DNA of 64,000 nt from Erinaceus europaeus (taxonomy: Eukaryota > Chordata > Mammalia > Eulipotyphla > Erinaceidae): positions 108,440,947-108,504,946 of the forward strand of contig NC_080164.1 in the NCBI RefSeq assembly GCF_950295315.1, read 5' to 3'. The notes beneath the pieces are model-generated. The model did no database searches. It saw nothing but the letters and a program-made list of their open reading frames with translations, and was not told the origin of the DNA. The position numbers and the translations under genes are program-made. Numbering within the stretch: position 1 is the stretch's first letter; every line of letters starts with the position of its first letter. Of the stretch, positions 1 to 11,763 are shown piece after piece.

Positions 1-605
1 TGGATCACTTTCTAACGAAGTCCCAAAACCTAGATATACACCAGGTTCTGTGAGAGAGAGCATATGTTCACATGTATCCATAAACTACTGCAAAATATAT
101 ACCTGAAAGCAGAAGTACACTAGAGTTTGCAGTGAGTATCCCCCAACACTTCCTCTCCACTATTCCAACCTTTGCGCTCATGATTACTCAATAATTTGTT
201 TGGCTTCGTATGTTAAGTCTCTTTTCAGCCACCAGGTTCCAGATGCCATTGGGATGCCGGCCAGGCTTCCCTGGAGTGAAGACCCCACCAATGCGTCCTG
301 GACCTCCACTTCCCCAGAGACCCACCCTACTAGGGAAAGAGAGAGGCAGACTGGGAGTATGGATCGACCAGTCAACACCCATGTTCAGTGGGGAAGCAGT
401 TACAGAAGCCAGACCTTCCACCTTCTGCAACCCACAATGACCCTGGGTCCATGCTCCCAGAGGGATCGAGAATGGGAAAGCTATCAGGGGAGGGGATGGG
501 ATATATGGAGATTGTGTGGTGTGAGTTGTGTGGAGTTGTACCCCTCCTATCCTAGGGATTTGTTAATTTATCCTTTCTTAAATAAAGGGTAAATTAAAAA
601 AAAAA
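1..605 (+). mobile_element. L1 3' UTR fragment (long-UTR lineage)
   Basis: The sequence aligns by eye with the distal 3' UTR of the L1 at 32662-34855, from the TCTAACRAAG block through GGAGTTGTACCCCTCCTA to a terminal TTTCTTAAATAAA and A-run near 590-606. Its left end lies outside the window, so truncation and TSD cannot be judged. Short ORFs here are in non-coding UTR and have no support. Confidence 0.85.
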
Positions 606-689
606 ACTCTATGCTCTCACTCTCCTGACAATAAACACTGCAGTTATCACAAAGAATTTGGCAGCAACTTGTCTTCCTCCATTCATTAC

Positions 690-868
690 TGGATAGAGAA
701 GTCAAGAGAGGGAAGAGGAGCTAGAGAGGGAAGATAAAGACACCTGCAGTGCTGATTCATGACTCATGAAATTTCTGTACCCTCTTCCCTCCGCAGGTGG
801 GGACTGGGGGCTTGAACTCAGGTCTTTGTGCATAGTACTGTACACTTTACCAGGCGTACCACTACTGG
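690..868 (-). mobile_element. tRNA-derived SINE, type B
   Basis: Reverse-strand copy: purine run (GAGAGGGAAG), ACACCTGCAG, then CCGCAGGTGGGGACTGGGGGCTTGAAC (antisense of the B box and the conserved CCCCACCTGCAGG joint) and a degraded tRNA-like head near 830-868. It abuts the CCTT microsatellite, which may have grown from its target or tail. Confidence 0.75.
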
Positions 869-1048
869 GTCCTTCCTTCCTTCTTTCTTTCCTTCCTTCC
901 TTCCTTCCTTCCTTCCTTCCTTCCTTCCTTCCTTCCTTCTTTCCTTCCTTCTTTCCTTTTCTTTTTTTCTTCCTCCCTCCCTCCATTTCTCTACTTTTCT
1001 TTTTTCCTCCCTCCCTCCCTTTCTTCTTTCTTTCCTTTCCCCCTTTTT
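869..1048. repeat. Polypyrimidine tract, (CCTT)n core
   Basis: Nearly pure CCTT units run from about 874 to 945, then interrupted C/T-rich sequence to 1048. The other strand reads GGAA repeats, a known class of ETS-binding microsatellite and triplex-prone DNA. Poly-(Pro-Ser-Phe-Leu) ORFs across it are composition artefacts. Confidence 0.95.
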
Positions 1049-1049
1049 T

Positions 1050-1290
1050 TCCACTTCATGTGTTTCAATTCTCTACATTCCATATAGTAATAAAACTATC
1101 TGGTAGTTGTCTTTCACCTCCCTCCTTACTTCACTAAGCACTATCACTTCTAGTTCCATCCATTTTCTTTCAAAGGACACAATATCATCTTTTTAAAAAA
1201 ATAATTTAAAAGATTAGTATATATTGAGTACACATTCCCTAACTTCTTCATCCATTCACCTATAGATGGAACACAAAAATCTTAACTTTT
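1050..1290 (-). mobile_element. Ancient L1 3'-end fragment
   Basis: TGGTAGTTGTCTTTCACCTCC, TAGTTCCATCCATTTTCTTT and CATCCATTCACCTATAGATGG are antisense of the C-terminal ORF2 region of old mammalian L1s. The copy at 62620-62815 is similar. Divergence is much higher than in the young L1s of this window. Confidence 0.65.
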
Positions 1291-1944
1291 GTTTTTTTTA
1301 ATGAGAAAGGGAGGTAGTAACTGGAAGGTCATATGAGATCAGCAACTACAGAGTGACTTTCACTGTTGTTTGCTGTGATCTATATATTTACTTGTGATCT
1401 GTATGTTGATATTGGACACAATGACCCAGTGAGATGTGGAGAACCTCAGGGTCCTCGTAGATTTGAATTTCTTCAACAGAGAAAGAGAGGTAACCTCCAG
1501 AAAGGAGGGGGAGGGGCTGGTGTTTTTAGGCACTGGGATACTATTTTTTCTTGTTTGTTTTGTTTCCACTGAAATAAAAGGAAGGCAGAGACAGATGCAG
1601 ATAAGTAAGTGAACTTGGTGGTGGGAATGAGGACATTTCCATCTGATTGCTTCTTCTGTCTCAGGGAAGAATGTAGCGAGTTCAGGAGTTGTGGAGGGGA
1701 GAATGTGGGGTGAAAGGAGAGTTGAAAAGTACCTCAAATAATAGGAAACATAGGAGGCTTCCTGGGCACAAGAGGGTGATTTCAGAGGAATGAGCATCGT
1801 GTAGAGAAAGAGCAGTTGTTGATTTTCTCTAGGAGCTCTCGGCTTCTGGCAGAGAAACAGGCCAGCTAGGTTTAACCAGAGCAGGGGCAGAATTTAATGA
1901 AGGAGGAGGGGTGGTCAGGCACAAGATTTACAGGTCAGTCTTTT
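1291..1944. other. No recognisable gene or young repeat
   Basis: Mixed-composition sequence with no coherent ORF, RNA gene or repeat that I recognise. A purine-rich stretch lies near 1690-1720. Confidence 0.5.
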
Positions 1945-2039
1945 CTTTTTAGAAAATATTACTTTACTGTTGAGCTCAGCCAAATCAGTGCAACCAGTAG
2001 CACTGTTTGACATGTTTCACCTTGGATTGTGTCCAGCGT

Positions 2040-3430
2040 GCCAGGCGTGGAATGCTAACTCTCTAGTTCCAGTACTCTGGTGAGTCTGTTCCTAGCCCAT
2101 AGGACTCCTGAACTCCATATTGGGTGGTGCACCTCCTAACAAAGACACAGAACTTAGATATAGACCAGGGCCCATGAGACAGAACACATGTGCACATGTA
2201 CCCCATAAGTTAAGGGAAGATATATGCCTTAATGAAAAAGTGCACAATACTTTGCAATAATTGCAGCACGCAGGTAGAGAGACCTAAAAAAGACACTTAA
2301 AAAAATTAGGTGGGAGTCGGGCTGTAGCGCAGCGGGTTAAGCACAGGTGGCGCAAAGCACAAGGACCGGCATAAGGATCCCGGTTCGAACCCCGGCTCCC
2401 CACCTGCAGGGGAGTTGCTTCACAGGCGGTGAAGCAGGTCTGCAGGTGTCTGTCTTTCTCTCCTCCTCTCTGTCTTCCCCTCCTCTCTCCATTTATCTCT
2501 GTCCTATCCAACGACAACAACAATAATAACTACAACAATAAAACAACAAGGGCAACAAAAGGGAATAAATTAAATAAATATATATAAAAAAAAATTAGGT
2601 ACAATAAAGTACTTAATTGAATAGTTTCTACTTGGACCTAGATACCCTCCTTACCTACTTTCTGTTTCACTTCCCTCAACCACTCCAAGGCTAAGCTAGT
2701 TCAGAGAAAGTAAGGACTACAAAAGCCAGATAGGGGCAAGAAACTGGCATAGTATAATGATGGCTCTTTTGGCCACTACTGGGCCACCCCATCATCCAGG
2801 GCCCTAGTCATGGAATCCTGGGATTCCCATATAGACATGATAGACTTAGACCTCCAGCAGAGCTCTCTCCCCACTGTCACTGGTCATCTCCATCAGAAAC
2901 AGCATAGTGGACCCTTTAGTGGGCATCTACAGAAATTTGCCTTCAGTGTGGATCTATATTGGTGGGGACTACCCTATTCTCTGAAGGGAGATTGGGTTGG
3001 CATACTCAGCCACTTAAGAGAGATGGATACTGCAATGAGTAAAACCTAGAATGTTCTGAGCTATGACTATGGAATGTGAGTACAGATGTGCAGGGATGCA
3101 GATGTTGCATAGGCTCCTATGCTGAATATGGGCCCCAAATCAAATAGATTTGGTTTACAGTTAACAATATTTGTATACTTGTCCAATAATTGGGAGCTGC
3201 TATTTTCTCTGATTCAGCTTTGTAGTCCTATTTCCAACTCTGATATCATCTTCCTAGACAATGCTTTGACCCACCTGCACATTAGCTGTCAGGCTCTGGC
3301 AAAAGTTAGTAAAGTCATAGGTCCATTGGAAGATAACTAAAATAGACCTACCAACTTTTTCTAAAATGGAAACTCCAAATCTCATCTGCTATAGTCTTAC
3401 CTTTAGATTTCTGATTATTAAATGACTTTT
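2040..3430 (+). mobile_element. Older L1 3' UTR, split by a SINE
   Basis: From CTAACAAAGACACAGAACTTAG (about 2137) onward this follows the long L1 3' UTR in sense orientation, interrupted at 2312-2587 by a type A SINE. Blocks such as GGGCCCTAGT, CCACTTAAGAGAGATGG, AGGCTCCTATGCTGAATATGG and GGGAGCTGCTATTTTC recur at 29090-29708. The start before about 2130 is uncertain. No ORF2 is attached, so it is 5' truncated. Confidence 0.7.
2312..2587 (+). mobile_element. tRNA-derived SINE, type A, young copy
   Basis: Head GGGAGTCGGGCTGTAGCGCA carries a good A box and GGTTCGAACCC is an intact B box, the internal pol III promoter of tRNA-derived SINEs. A CCCCACCTGCAGGGG joint, a CT-rich body and a CAACAACAATAATAAC / AAATAAATA tail follow. 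A 13-bp TSD AAAAAAATTAGGT lies at 2299-2311 and 2588-2600. It is inserted in the L1 3' UTR. Confidence 0.93.
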
Positions 3431-3444
3431 TCTGCTTTATATCT

Positions 3445-4410
3445 TTTTTAAAATTTTTTATTATTGGGGAATTAATATTTTACATTCAACAGTAAATATG
3501 TTGTACATGAATAATATTTCTCAGTTTTCCCCCATATCAATACAACTTCCACTAGATTTTCTGTCATCCCTTTTTGACCTGTATTCTCCCCCACCCACCC
3601 ACCCCAGAGTCTTTTACTTTGGTGCAATGCACCAATTCCAGTTCAGATTCTACTGGAGTTTATTCTTCTGATCTTGTTTTTCAACTTCTGCCTGAGAGTG
3701 AGATCATCCCAATTTATTCTTCGGTTTCTAACTTATTTCACTTAACATGATTTCTTCAAGATGGGCTGAAAACAGTGAGGTCACCATTATTAATAGCTGA
3801 GTAGTATTCCATTGTGTATACATAGCACAACTTGCTCAACCACTCATATTTTGTTGGACACCTCGGTTGCTTCCAGGTTTTGACTATTAAAATTGTGCTG
3901 CTAAGAACATAGGTACACACAAATCTTCTTGGATGGATTTGCTGGGATATATCTCCAGGAGAGGAATTGCAGGATCATAGGGTAAGTCTAGCCTTCTGAG
4001 AGTTCTCCAGAGTGATCTCCACAAGGGTTGGACCAATTTACATTCCCACCAGCAGTGCAGGACACCACACCCTCTCCAGCATTTGTTGCTGCTACCTTTT
4101 CTGATGTATGACATTCTCACAGGAGTGAAGTGGTATTTCATTGTTGTCTTTATTTGCATTTCTCTGACAAAGACTTGGACCAATTTTTTCATGTTTTTCT
4201 CAGCCTTTTGGATTTCTTCTGTGGTGAATATTCTGTCCATGTCCTCTCCCCATTTTTGGATGGGGTCACTTGTTTTCTAGTTGTTGAGTTTGGCAAGCTC
4301 TTTATATATTTTGGTTATTAAACTCTTGTCTGATGTATGGCCTGAAAAGATATCACATTCTGTGAGGAGTCTCTTGGTTTGGTTATTGGTTTATTTTGCT
4401 GTGCAGAAGA
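3445..4410 (-). mobile_element. 5'-truncated L1, short-UTR lineage
   Basis: Read on the reverse strand: ORF2 C-terminus (about 4410 to 3755), then the short 3' UTR containing CTCTGGGGTGGGTGGG and a T-rich left edge (poly-A). The ORF2 part includes the [17 protein letters not shown] and [11 protein letters not shown] type motifs of the L1 C-terminal domain, but with frameshifts; the longest open piece is 117 codons (3887-4240). The next element begins exactly at its 5' break. Confidence 0.88.
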
Positions 4411-4753
4411 TTTTATTTATTTATTTTAGTTATTTATTTATTGGAGGATTAATGTTTTACATCCAACAGTAACTATAATAGTTTGTACATGCATAACATT
4501 TCTCAGTTTTCAACATAACAATACAACCCCCACTAGGTCCTCTGTCATCCTTCTTGGATCTGTATTCTCCCCACACACCCACCCCAGAGTCTTTTATTTT
4601 AGTGCAATACTCCAATTCCAGTTCAGGTTCTACTTGTGTTTTCTTTTCTGATCTTGTTTTTCAACTTCTGCCTGAGAGTGAGATCACCCCATATTCATCC
4701 TTCTGTTTCTGACTTATTTCACTCAACATGATTTTTTCAAGGTCCATCCAAGA

Positions 4754-7700
4754 TCAGCTGAAAATGGTGAAGTCACCATTTTTTATAGCTGAGTAGTATT
4801 CCATTGTATATATACACCACAACTTGCTCATCCACTCATCTGTTGTTGGACACCTGGGTTGCTTCCAGGTTTTGACTATTACAAATTCTGCTGCCAAGAA
4901 CATATGTGTACACAGATCTTTTTGGATGGGTGTGTTGGGTTCCTTAGGATATATCCCCAAGAGAGGAATTGCAGGATCATAGGTTCTGTCCATTCCTAGC
5001 CTTCTGAGAGTTCTCCAGACTGTTCTCCAGGAAGGTTGGACCAATTTACATGCCCGACAGCAGTGTAGGAGGGTTCCTTTGACGCCACACCCTCTCCAGC
5101 ATTTGCTGCTGTTACCTTTTCTGATGTATGACATTCTCACAGGAGTGAAGTGATATCTCATTGTTGTCTTTATTTGCATTTCTCTGATAGTCAGAGACTT
5201 GGAGCATTTTTCATGTGTTTCTTGGCTTGTTGGATCTCTTCTGTGGTGAATATTCTATCCATGTCCTTCCCCATTTTTATATGGGGTTGTTGTCTTGTTG
5301 TTGAGATTTGCAAGTTCTTTATATATTCTGGTTATTAGCCTTGTATCTGATGTATCGCATGTAAAGGTTTTCTCCCATTCTGTGAGGGGTCTCTTGGTTT
5401 GTGTAGTAGTTTCTTTAGCTATGCAGAAGCTTTTTAATTTGCTGTAGTCCCATAGGTTTATACTTGCCTTAGTCTTCTTTGTAATTGGATTCGTATCATT
5501 GAAGAATGTCTTTAAAATGTATGCAGAAAAGAATTCTGCCAATGTTTTCCTCTAAGTATCTGATAGTTTGTGGTCTAACATCCAAGTTCTTGATCCACTT
5601 GGAATTTACTTTTGTATTTGGTGAAATACAGTGGTTCAGTTTCATTCTTCTGCATGTTTCAACCCATTGTTTCCAGCACCATTTGTTGAAGAAACTCTGC
5701 TTTCCCCATTTAATAGTCTGGGCACCATTGTCAAAGATTAGCTGTCCATAGGTGTTGGGGGCTTACTTCTGGGCTCTCAATTCTATTCCACTGGTCAGTA
5801 TGTCTATTCATGTTCCAGTACCAAGCAGTTTTGATGACAAAGGCCCTATAATACAATTTGAGATCTGGGAGTGTGATGCCTCCAGTTCTGTTCTTTTTTC
5901 TCAAGATTTTTTTGGGAATTCTAGGTCTTTTCTGGTTCCAGATAAACATTTGTAGCATTTGTTCTATTCTCCTAAAAATGTAGTTGGGATCTTGATGGGG
6001 ATAGCATTAAATTTGTAGATGGTTCTGGGTAGTATATTCATTTTGATGATGTTAATTCTTCCAGTCCATGGATATGGAATATCTTTCCACTTCTTTGTGT
6101 CTTTTTCAACTTCCTTGAGTAGTGACTCATAATTTTCAGTATACAAGTCTTTCACTTCTTTGGTTAGGTTTACTCCTAGATATTCTATTGTTTTTGTTGC
6201 TATAGTAAAATGAATTGATTTCTGGATTTCAGCTTTTTCTCACCTAGTGTTTGCATAGAGGAATGCCACTGACTTTTGAATGTTAATTTTGTAGCCTGAC
6301 ACCTTACTGTATTGCCTGATGATTTCCAAAAGCTTCTTGCTGGATTCCTTAGGTTTTTCTATGTATATTATCATGTCATCAGCAAATAGAGAGAGTTTGA
6401 CTTTTTCTCTTCCAATCTGTATTCCTTTAATTCCTTGCTCCTGCCTGATTGCTATGGCAAGAACTGCCAACACCATGTTGAATAGTAATGGTGATAGGGC
6501 AGCCCTGTCTAGTACCTGATCTGAGTGGAAATGCTTCCAGTTTTTCACCATTGAGTATGATGTTGGCTGTAGCTTTGCTATATATAGACTCCACTATCTT
6601 GAGGAATTTTCCATCTGTTCCCATTTTTTTTGTAGTGTTTTGATCATAAAGTGATGTTGTATTTTGTCAAAGGCTTTCTCTGCATCTATTGATATGACTA
6701 TGTGGTTTTTGGTCTTGCATTTGTTAATGTGGTGGACCACATTGATTGATTCACATATATTAAACCAACCTCGCAACCCTGGGATAAACTCCACTTGGTC
6801 ATGATGAACAATCTTTTTAATATACTGCTGTATCCGGTTGTCTAGAATTTTGTTTACTGTGTTAGCATCTATGTTCATCAGAGATATTGGTCTGTTATTT
6901 TCTTTTTTGGTTGTGTTCCTTTCTGCTTTTGGTATCATAATTATGTTGAGTTCATAGAAGCTGGAAGGGAGTATTCCAGTGTTTTCAATCTTCTGGAAGA
7001 CTTTTAAAAGTAGAAGTATTAGTTCTTCTTTGAAGGTTTTATAGAATTCATTTGTAAAACTTAAGTTCAGAACTTATTTTTGGGAAGATTTTTGATAACT
7101 GTTTTAATTTCATTAACTGTGATGAGCCTGTTCATGTTATCGAGTTCCTCTTTACTTAATTTTGGATTTTGTAGGTATCTAGGAAATTGTCCATTTCTTC
7201 CAGGTTCTCTAGCTTGGTGCCATATAGTTGTTCACAGGAGTCTCACATGATATGTTGAATTTCTTGGTGTCTGTTGTCATATCTCCTCTTCCATTTACTG
7301 TCTGATTTATTTGGGTATTCTCCCTTTTTTGTTTTGTGAGTCTGGCTAAAGGTTTGTTGATTTTCTTCACTCTTTCGAAGAACCAAAATTTACTTTCGTT
7401 GATCTTTTGTATGGTTTTCTTATTTTCAGTGTTATTGATTTCTGCACTAACTTTAGTGATTTCTGTCCTTCTGGTTGTTTTAGGGTTCCTTTGTTCTTCT
7501 TTTTCTAGATCTTTAAGATGTGGAATCAGGCTGTTAATTTGTGCTTTTTCTTGTTTCCTGATGTGTGCTTGTATGGCTATGAACTTCCCTCTCAGTACTG
7601 CCTTAGCTGTGTCTCAAATATTTTGATAGTTTGTGTCTTCATTTTCATTGAACTCTCAAAACATTTTGATTTCTTCCTTTATTTCCTCTTTGACCCAGAA

Positions 7701-8464
7701 GTTGTTAAGGAGTGTACTGTTTAGCTTCCATATTTTGGGACTATTACTAATCTTTTGTTGATTGTTTAGTGTTAGTTTACTTCCACTGTGGTCTGAGAAG
7801 ATGCTTGGGATGATTTCAATGCTCTTGAAATTGCTGATACTGTCTTTGTGGCCTAACATATGGTCTATCCTTGAAAATGACCCATGTGGCCTTGGATAGA
7901 ATGTGTATTCTAGTTTCTTGGGATGAATGACTCTGAAAATGTCCAATAGCTCTAGTTTATCTATCTCTTCTTTTAACTCCCCCATTTATTTATTGATTTT
8001 TCTGCCCAGATCATCTGTTAAGTTGAGAGAGTGGGGTGTTGAAGTCCCCTACTATGACCATATTGCTGTTAATATATTGCTTTAGCTCTTTCAGTAAATG
8101 TTTGAAGTATTTAGATGGCTTCGCATCGGGTACATAGATGTTAATAATTGTTAAGTCTTCTTGATTGATCTCTGAGCATTGTGCATACCTACATTTAAAC
8201 ATTTAATTTATTTTAAAGTCTATTGTGTCAGATATGAGAATAGCTGTTCCTGCCCTTTTTTTGTGGGCCATTGGTTTGTATGATAGTTTTCCATTCTTTC
8301 ACTTTGAGTCTGTGTTTGTCTTGTTGTGTTAGGTGGGTTTCCTGTAGACAGCATATTGTTGGGTTGTGTTTTCTGATCTATTTTCCTGCTCTGTGTCTTT
8401 TAATAGGTGAATTCAGGCCATTTACATTTACTGATATCTAAGATTGAAGATATTTTAATGCCAT
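4754..8464 (-). pseudogene. L1 ORF2 (endonuclease-reverse transcriptase) remnant
   Basis: About 3.7 kb, near 1,237 codons, matching the usual L1 ORF2 length. The start is placed at the ATG whose complement is at 8462-8464, by comparison with the copy starting at 57560. Visible in fragments: endonuclease region (8200-7660, with INIYVPDAKPSKY and VIVGDFNTPLSQL), reverse transcriptase with the catalytic [11 protein letters not shown] motif (6240-6551 piece) and the C-terminal domain (4754-5179 piece, ending TIFS). The frame is broken many times. In life it nicks the target and primes cDNA on the A-tailed RNA; this copy cannot. Confidence 0.9.
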
Positions 8465-8522
8465 TCTTGTAGATTTTTAGAGTGTTCTGATAGATGGCAT
8501 ATTTATGGTGTTGTGACTGCTT

Positions 8523-9485
8523 ATAGGAAATCTTTGAGAACGTCATTCAGGGCAGGCTTGGCGATAGTTGATTCTTTCAACTGTTGCTTGTCTGAGAAGG
8601 TTTTTATGCCTCCATCCAGTCTGAATGACAGTCAAGCAGGATATAGTAGTCTTGGTTGAAAGCCTTTCTCATTGAGCACTCTTTAGATATCTTGCCATTT
8701 TCTTCTGTCCTGTAGCATTTGTGTGGAGAAGTATGCTGCTAATCTTACAGGTTTTCCTCTGTAGATGAGTCTTTGTTTTTCTCCTGCAGCCTTCAGGATC
8801 TTTTCTTTATCCTTATGCCTTTCCATTATTAATGTGATGTGTCTTGGTGTTTTTAAGTCTGGGTTAATTCTGTTTGGGACCCTGTGGGCTTCTTGAACCT
8901 TTAGGTCATTTATGTTATCTAGACTGGATGAGTTATCAGCTATTATGGCTTAAAGAATGCTTTCTTCCCCTCCCTCTCTTTCTTCCTCCTGTAAGCCAAT
9001 AATACGTTTATTATTTCTTTTGAAGTCATCTCTTATGTCCCTGTTGTTTTCAGTATCTCTTAATCTCTTTTTGAGATCTCTTAATTCTTTTTTAGTTTTC
9101 TCTAATTCATCCTCAATCTTGCTAATTCTGTCTTCAGCCTCATTGATTCTATTCTCTCTGCCCTCTACTGTTTTCTGGAGTCCATCTATTTTGTTTCCCT
9201 GTTCTGATACTGTATTAGCTTGTTCAGCTAGTTGTGTTCTTAGCTCAGCTATTTCATATTTCTAATAACCTTGAGATAATTAGTGTTTTCTTCCAGAGTC
9301 TCATTTGTTGTTTCTGCATTTCTGATGACAACTCTTTCAAAGTCTTTACTCATTCCTGTGATTATTTCCTTAGCTAGTGTTTGGATGTTGATCTCATTAT
9401 TTTGTGCTTCACCCTTTGAGGGGCTTTTAGCTGTACTTTTGTCCTGGTTCATCTCTTCAATATTTCTTCTTGTTGGTTTAACCAT
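8523..9485 (-). pseudogene. L1 ORF1 (RNA-binding chaperone) remnant
   Basis: Begins MVKPTRRNIEEMNQDKS at 9485 and can be followed to a KDFL stop near 8523. It is collinear with the intact 324-codon ORF1 at 57614-58588: N-terminal basic part, coiled coil (ELAQLAE-type heptads near 9150-9300), RNA-binding part and C-terminal domain. The ORF is open only for the first 78 codons, then frameshifted. Confidence 0.88.
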
Positions 9486-10415
9486 TCTATATAGTACATT
9501 ATGGGATCCCTTTCTCAGTATTTTTCAAATTACTGACCACTCTTGCCTGGATTGACTTGTGTCTAAGTAAGGTACTTAAATAATTCACAGCTGTGGAATT
9601 TAACAGTTGTTTCTATATTATTTCAATTCCTGAGTTAGAGCACAGTGGCTTTTAAAGCCTCTTTTGTTCTTTTTCTTCCCTGTAGGCTATGGAAGCCTGA
9701 GGGCTTTTAAACCATAGTCTTCTTGGCTTAATCACTCACTCTTCATCAAGAGATAAATCAAGTGGGGGAGAGATAGCACAGTGTTTATGCAAAGAGATTC
9801 TCACACCCCAAGGATCCAAAGCTCCAGGCTCAATTCAGCTTTTCTACCAAGCCAGGCAGCACTGCTGGGCCCTGTGAGTTTCTAACCAAGTCCCATTTAT
9901 AGTCTGTAGGTCCTGAGGCAATTATTCATCATGTTTCCATCAGGAGAACAATGTGTAAAAACTCCCACTATACAGCCCCACTCCTAGGCCACTGAGGTGT
10001 AGATATTCTCCTGAGTTTCCTGGTCAGTTCTCTGTTCCCCTATGTCAGCACAGGGGATCCCCCCTGCTGCTACAGCCTCTGAAGGCAATGGAGACTCACA
10101 GTTGCATTTGATGAGTTTTAGGGTGTCCTCTCCTCCTTTCAGCTGTCTTTTTGTTGGTAAAGCAGACTGGAGGTGTTGCCTCAACTGGTAAACTGCTGGA
10201 CTGTTACCAGCCGCTCAATCTCTCCTTAGGCTCCTCTCTGTCCATGAGCCACATGTGTTTGCACTCATTGGTGGTTTGGTGGGTTCCTGAAGTCATTCTA
10301 GTCCTGCCTTTTTGTGGTCCTAGGTTATCTTTTTTGGTATTCCTAGTTAGCCCAGGAGATGATAAGTGAGAAACACAGCTTTTGCTGCTCCATAGCCTTG
10401 CCTCCAGAAGTCCTG
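9486..10415 (-). promoter_or_regulatory. L1 5' UTR / internal promoter region
   Basis: Lies upstream of ORF1 on the reverse strand and ends at GCTCCATAGCCTTGCCTCCAGAAGT, the degraded L1 5' terminus (compare 59225-59250). It resembles the 5' UTRs at 55912-56663 and 58589-59250, but is about 0.25 kb longer because it keeps a SINE-C-like block at 9761-9880. Promoter function is inferred from the family; no site was tested. Confidence 0.75.
9761..9880 (+). mobile_element. SINE-C-like segment inside L1 5' UTR
   Basis: GGGGGAGAGATAGCACAGTG, TTATGCAAAGAGATTCTCAC and CCAAGGATCCAAAGCTCCAG follow the type C SINE head and body (compare 61831-61930). The first half of this block is also present, in the same place, in both 5' UTRs of the composite L1 (56336-56395 and 58746-58795), so it seems to be part of the L1 lineage, not a private insertion. 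Confidence 0.6.
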
Positions 10416-10431
10416 TTTTATATTTTAATAC

Positions 10432-10680
10432 TTTTTAAGTCACCAAGTTACAAATGCTACCATGACCCAATCTGACTTCACTGGGTGGATGACCTCACTG
10501 ATGTGCCCTGGAACCCTACCTTTCCAGATCCCTGCCCCACTAGGGAAAAATAGCAATAGGCTGGGAGTATGGATCAATCTGTCCACGTCTAGCAGAGATG
10601 CAATCACAGAAGTCAGACCTTCCACCTTCTGCACCTCATAATGATCTGCATGCATGCTCCCAGAGGGATACAGAACTGAA
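10432..10680 (+). mobile_element. L1 3' UTR fragment
   Basis: Sense copy of the distal long-type UTR, from a CACCAAGTTACAAATGCTACC block through GGGAAAAATAGCAATAGGC to CTCCCAGAGGGATACAGAAC. It lacks the final GTTGTACCCC block and poly-A, which were lost or replaced by the following SINE. Confidence 0.75.
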
Positions 10681-10682
10681 AG

Positions 10683-11095
10683 CTTACTGGAGTTGAGCAG
10701 GTTAAGTGCACGTGGCACAAAGCGCAAGGACTGGTGTAAGGATCTTGGTTCAAGCCCCTGGCTCCCCATCTGCAGCGAAGTCACTTCACAGTCCTTGAGC
10801 TTAGTACTATGTGCACTTAGCCAGGTGCACCACTGCCTGGGCCCTACTATTTTATTTATTTCTTATGAAATAGAAAGTTTCATGGGGGCAGGACAGTGGT
10901 ACACCAGGTTAAGTGTACACATTACAGTGTTCAATGACCTAGGTTCAAACCACTGGTTCTCACCTGCAGCGGGAACACTTCACTAGTGGTAAAGCAGTGC
11001 TGCAGGTGTCTGTCTCTCTCCCTCCTTATCTGTCTCTCCCCTCTCAGTTTCTATCCAATAATAAATAAATAAAAGGTAAAAATAAATAAATAAAA
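10683..11095 (+). mobile_element. Two SINEs, type A head fragment then type B
   Basis: 10690-10800 is a sense type A head (GTTAAGTGCACGTGGCACAAAGCGCAAGG, B box GGTTCAAGCCC). A short antisense SINE head occupies about 10795-10850. 10880-11095 is a sense type B copy (GACAGTGGTACACCAGGTTAAG, CT body, ATAAATAAATAAA tail). Confidence 0.75.
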
Positions 11096-11104
11096 TAAAC
11101 CTTT

Positions 11105-11515
11105 ACATTCTTTAACTGATTTTTTTCTTTACTGGGGGAATTAATGGTATATAGTTGACAGTAAAATACAGTAGTTGCTACATGTGTAACATTTCTCAGT
11201 TTTCCACATAACACTCTAACTTCCTACCCAGGTCCTCCTCTGCTGTCATGTTCTGGGACCTTAACACTCCCCACCAACTCACAGTCTTTTACTTTGGTAC
11301 AATAAACCATAAAGTAATCCTTTTTCTTTCTTTCTTTTTTAAAAATTTCTTTATTGGGGAATTAATATTTTACATTCGACAGTAAATACAATAGTTTTAC
11401 ATGCATAACATTTCTCAGTTTTCCACATAACAATACAACTCCCACTAGCTCCTCTGTCATCCTTTTTGGACCTGTACTTCCCCCCCCCCCAGAGTCTTTT
11501 ACATTAGTGCAATAC
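11105..11515 (-). mobile_element. Two L1 3' UTR ends, one next to the other
   Basis: Both carry antisense short-UTR sequence (GGGGGAATTAATGG, ACATTTCTCAGTTTTCCACATAACA, CAGAGTCTTTTAC). The second (about 11330-11515) is bracketed by ATAAAGTAAtCCTTTT (11309-11324) and ATAAAGTAAaCCTTTT (11518-11533), a likely TSD inside the first copy, so it is nested. Confidence 0.75.
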
Positions 11516-11554
11516 AGCATAAAGTAAACCTTTTAAAAACTATTTTTATTTATT

Positions 11555-11725
11555 TAATTTTAAGGAGAGAGGAATACAGAAAGAAAGGTATAGGAAATGA
11601 GACCAGACTCCTGCTCAGCTCTGGCTGATGGTGGTGCTGGGGACTGAACCTAGACCTCAGAGCCTCAGGCAGGCTACCCCTTTGCATAGCCATTAATGCT
11701 GTTTCCCAAGCCTAGATACAATCTT
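11555..11725 (-). mobile_element. SINE, type C
   Basis: Antisense body with CTGCTCAGCTCTGGCTGATGG, GGTGCTGGGGACTGAACC (antisense B box) and CTTTGCATAGCCATTAATGCTG (antisense head). Diverged. Confidence 0.7.
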
Positions 11726-11727
11726 TA

Positions 11728-11759
<32 letters not shown>

Positions 11760-11760
11760 A
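11726..11760. repeat. (CAAAA)n microsatellite
   Basis: Five or six CAAAA units, probably an expanded A-rich SINE tail. Confidence 0.85.
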
Positions 11761-11763
11761 CAT

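Larger units (their letters stand above)
4411..10415 (-). mobile_element. Near full-length L1, decayed
   Basis: About 6.0 kb with all parts in order on the reverse strand: 5' UTR (10415-9486), ORF1 remnant (9485-8523), a spacer of about 60 bp, ORF2 remnant (8464-4754), short 3' UTR (4753-4420) and T-rich tail. Multiple frameshifts and stops make it immobile. It sits directly against the truncated L1 at 3445-4410. The length and complete 5' end match an autonomous mammalian L1. Confidence 0.92.

Noticed and set aside
766..1137. Pro/Ser/Phe/Leu-rich and Lys/Glu/Arg-rich frames over the CCTT and TCC tracts (also 24373-24800, 27886-28208, 41192-41695, 45889-46377)
   Set aside because: They are translations of microsatellites.
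2312..2400. tRNA gene, from good A and B boxes
   Set aside because: The head is part of a SINE that recurs dozens of times with the same CT body and A-rich tail. It does not fold as a complete cloverleaf with a discriminator and terminator.
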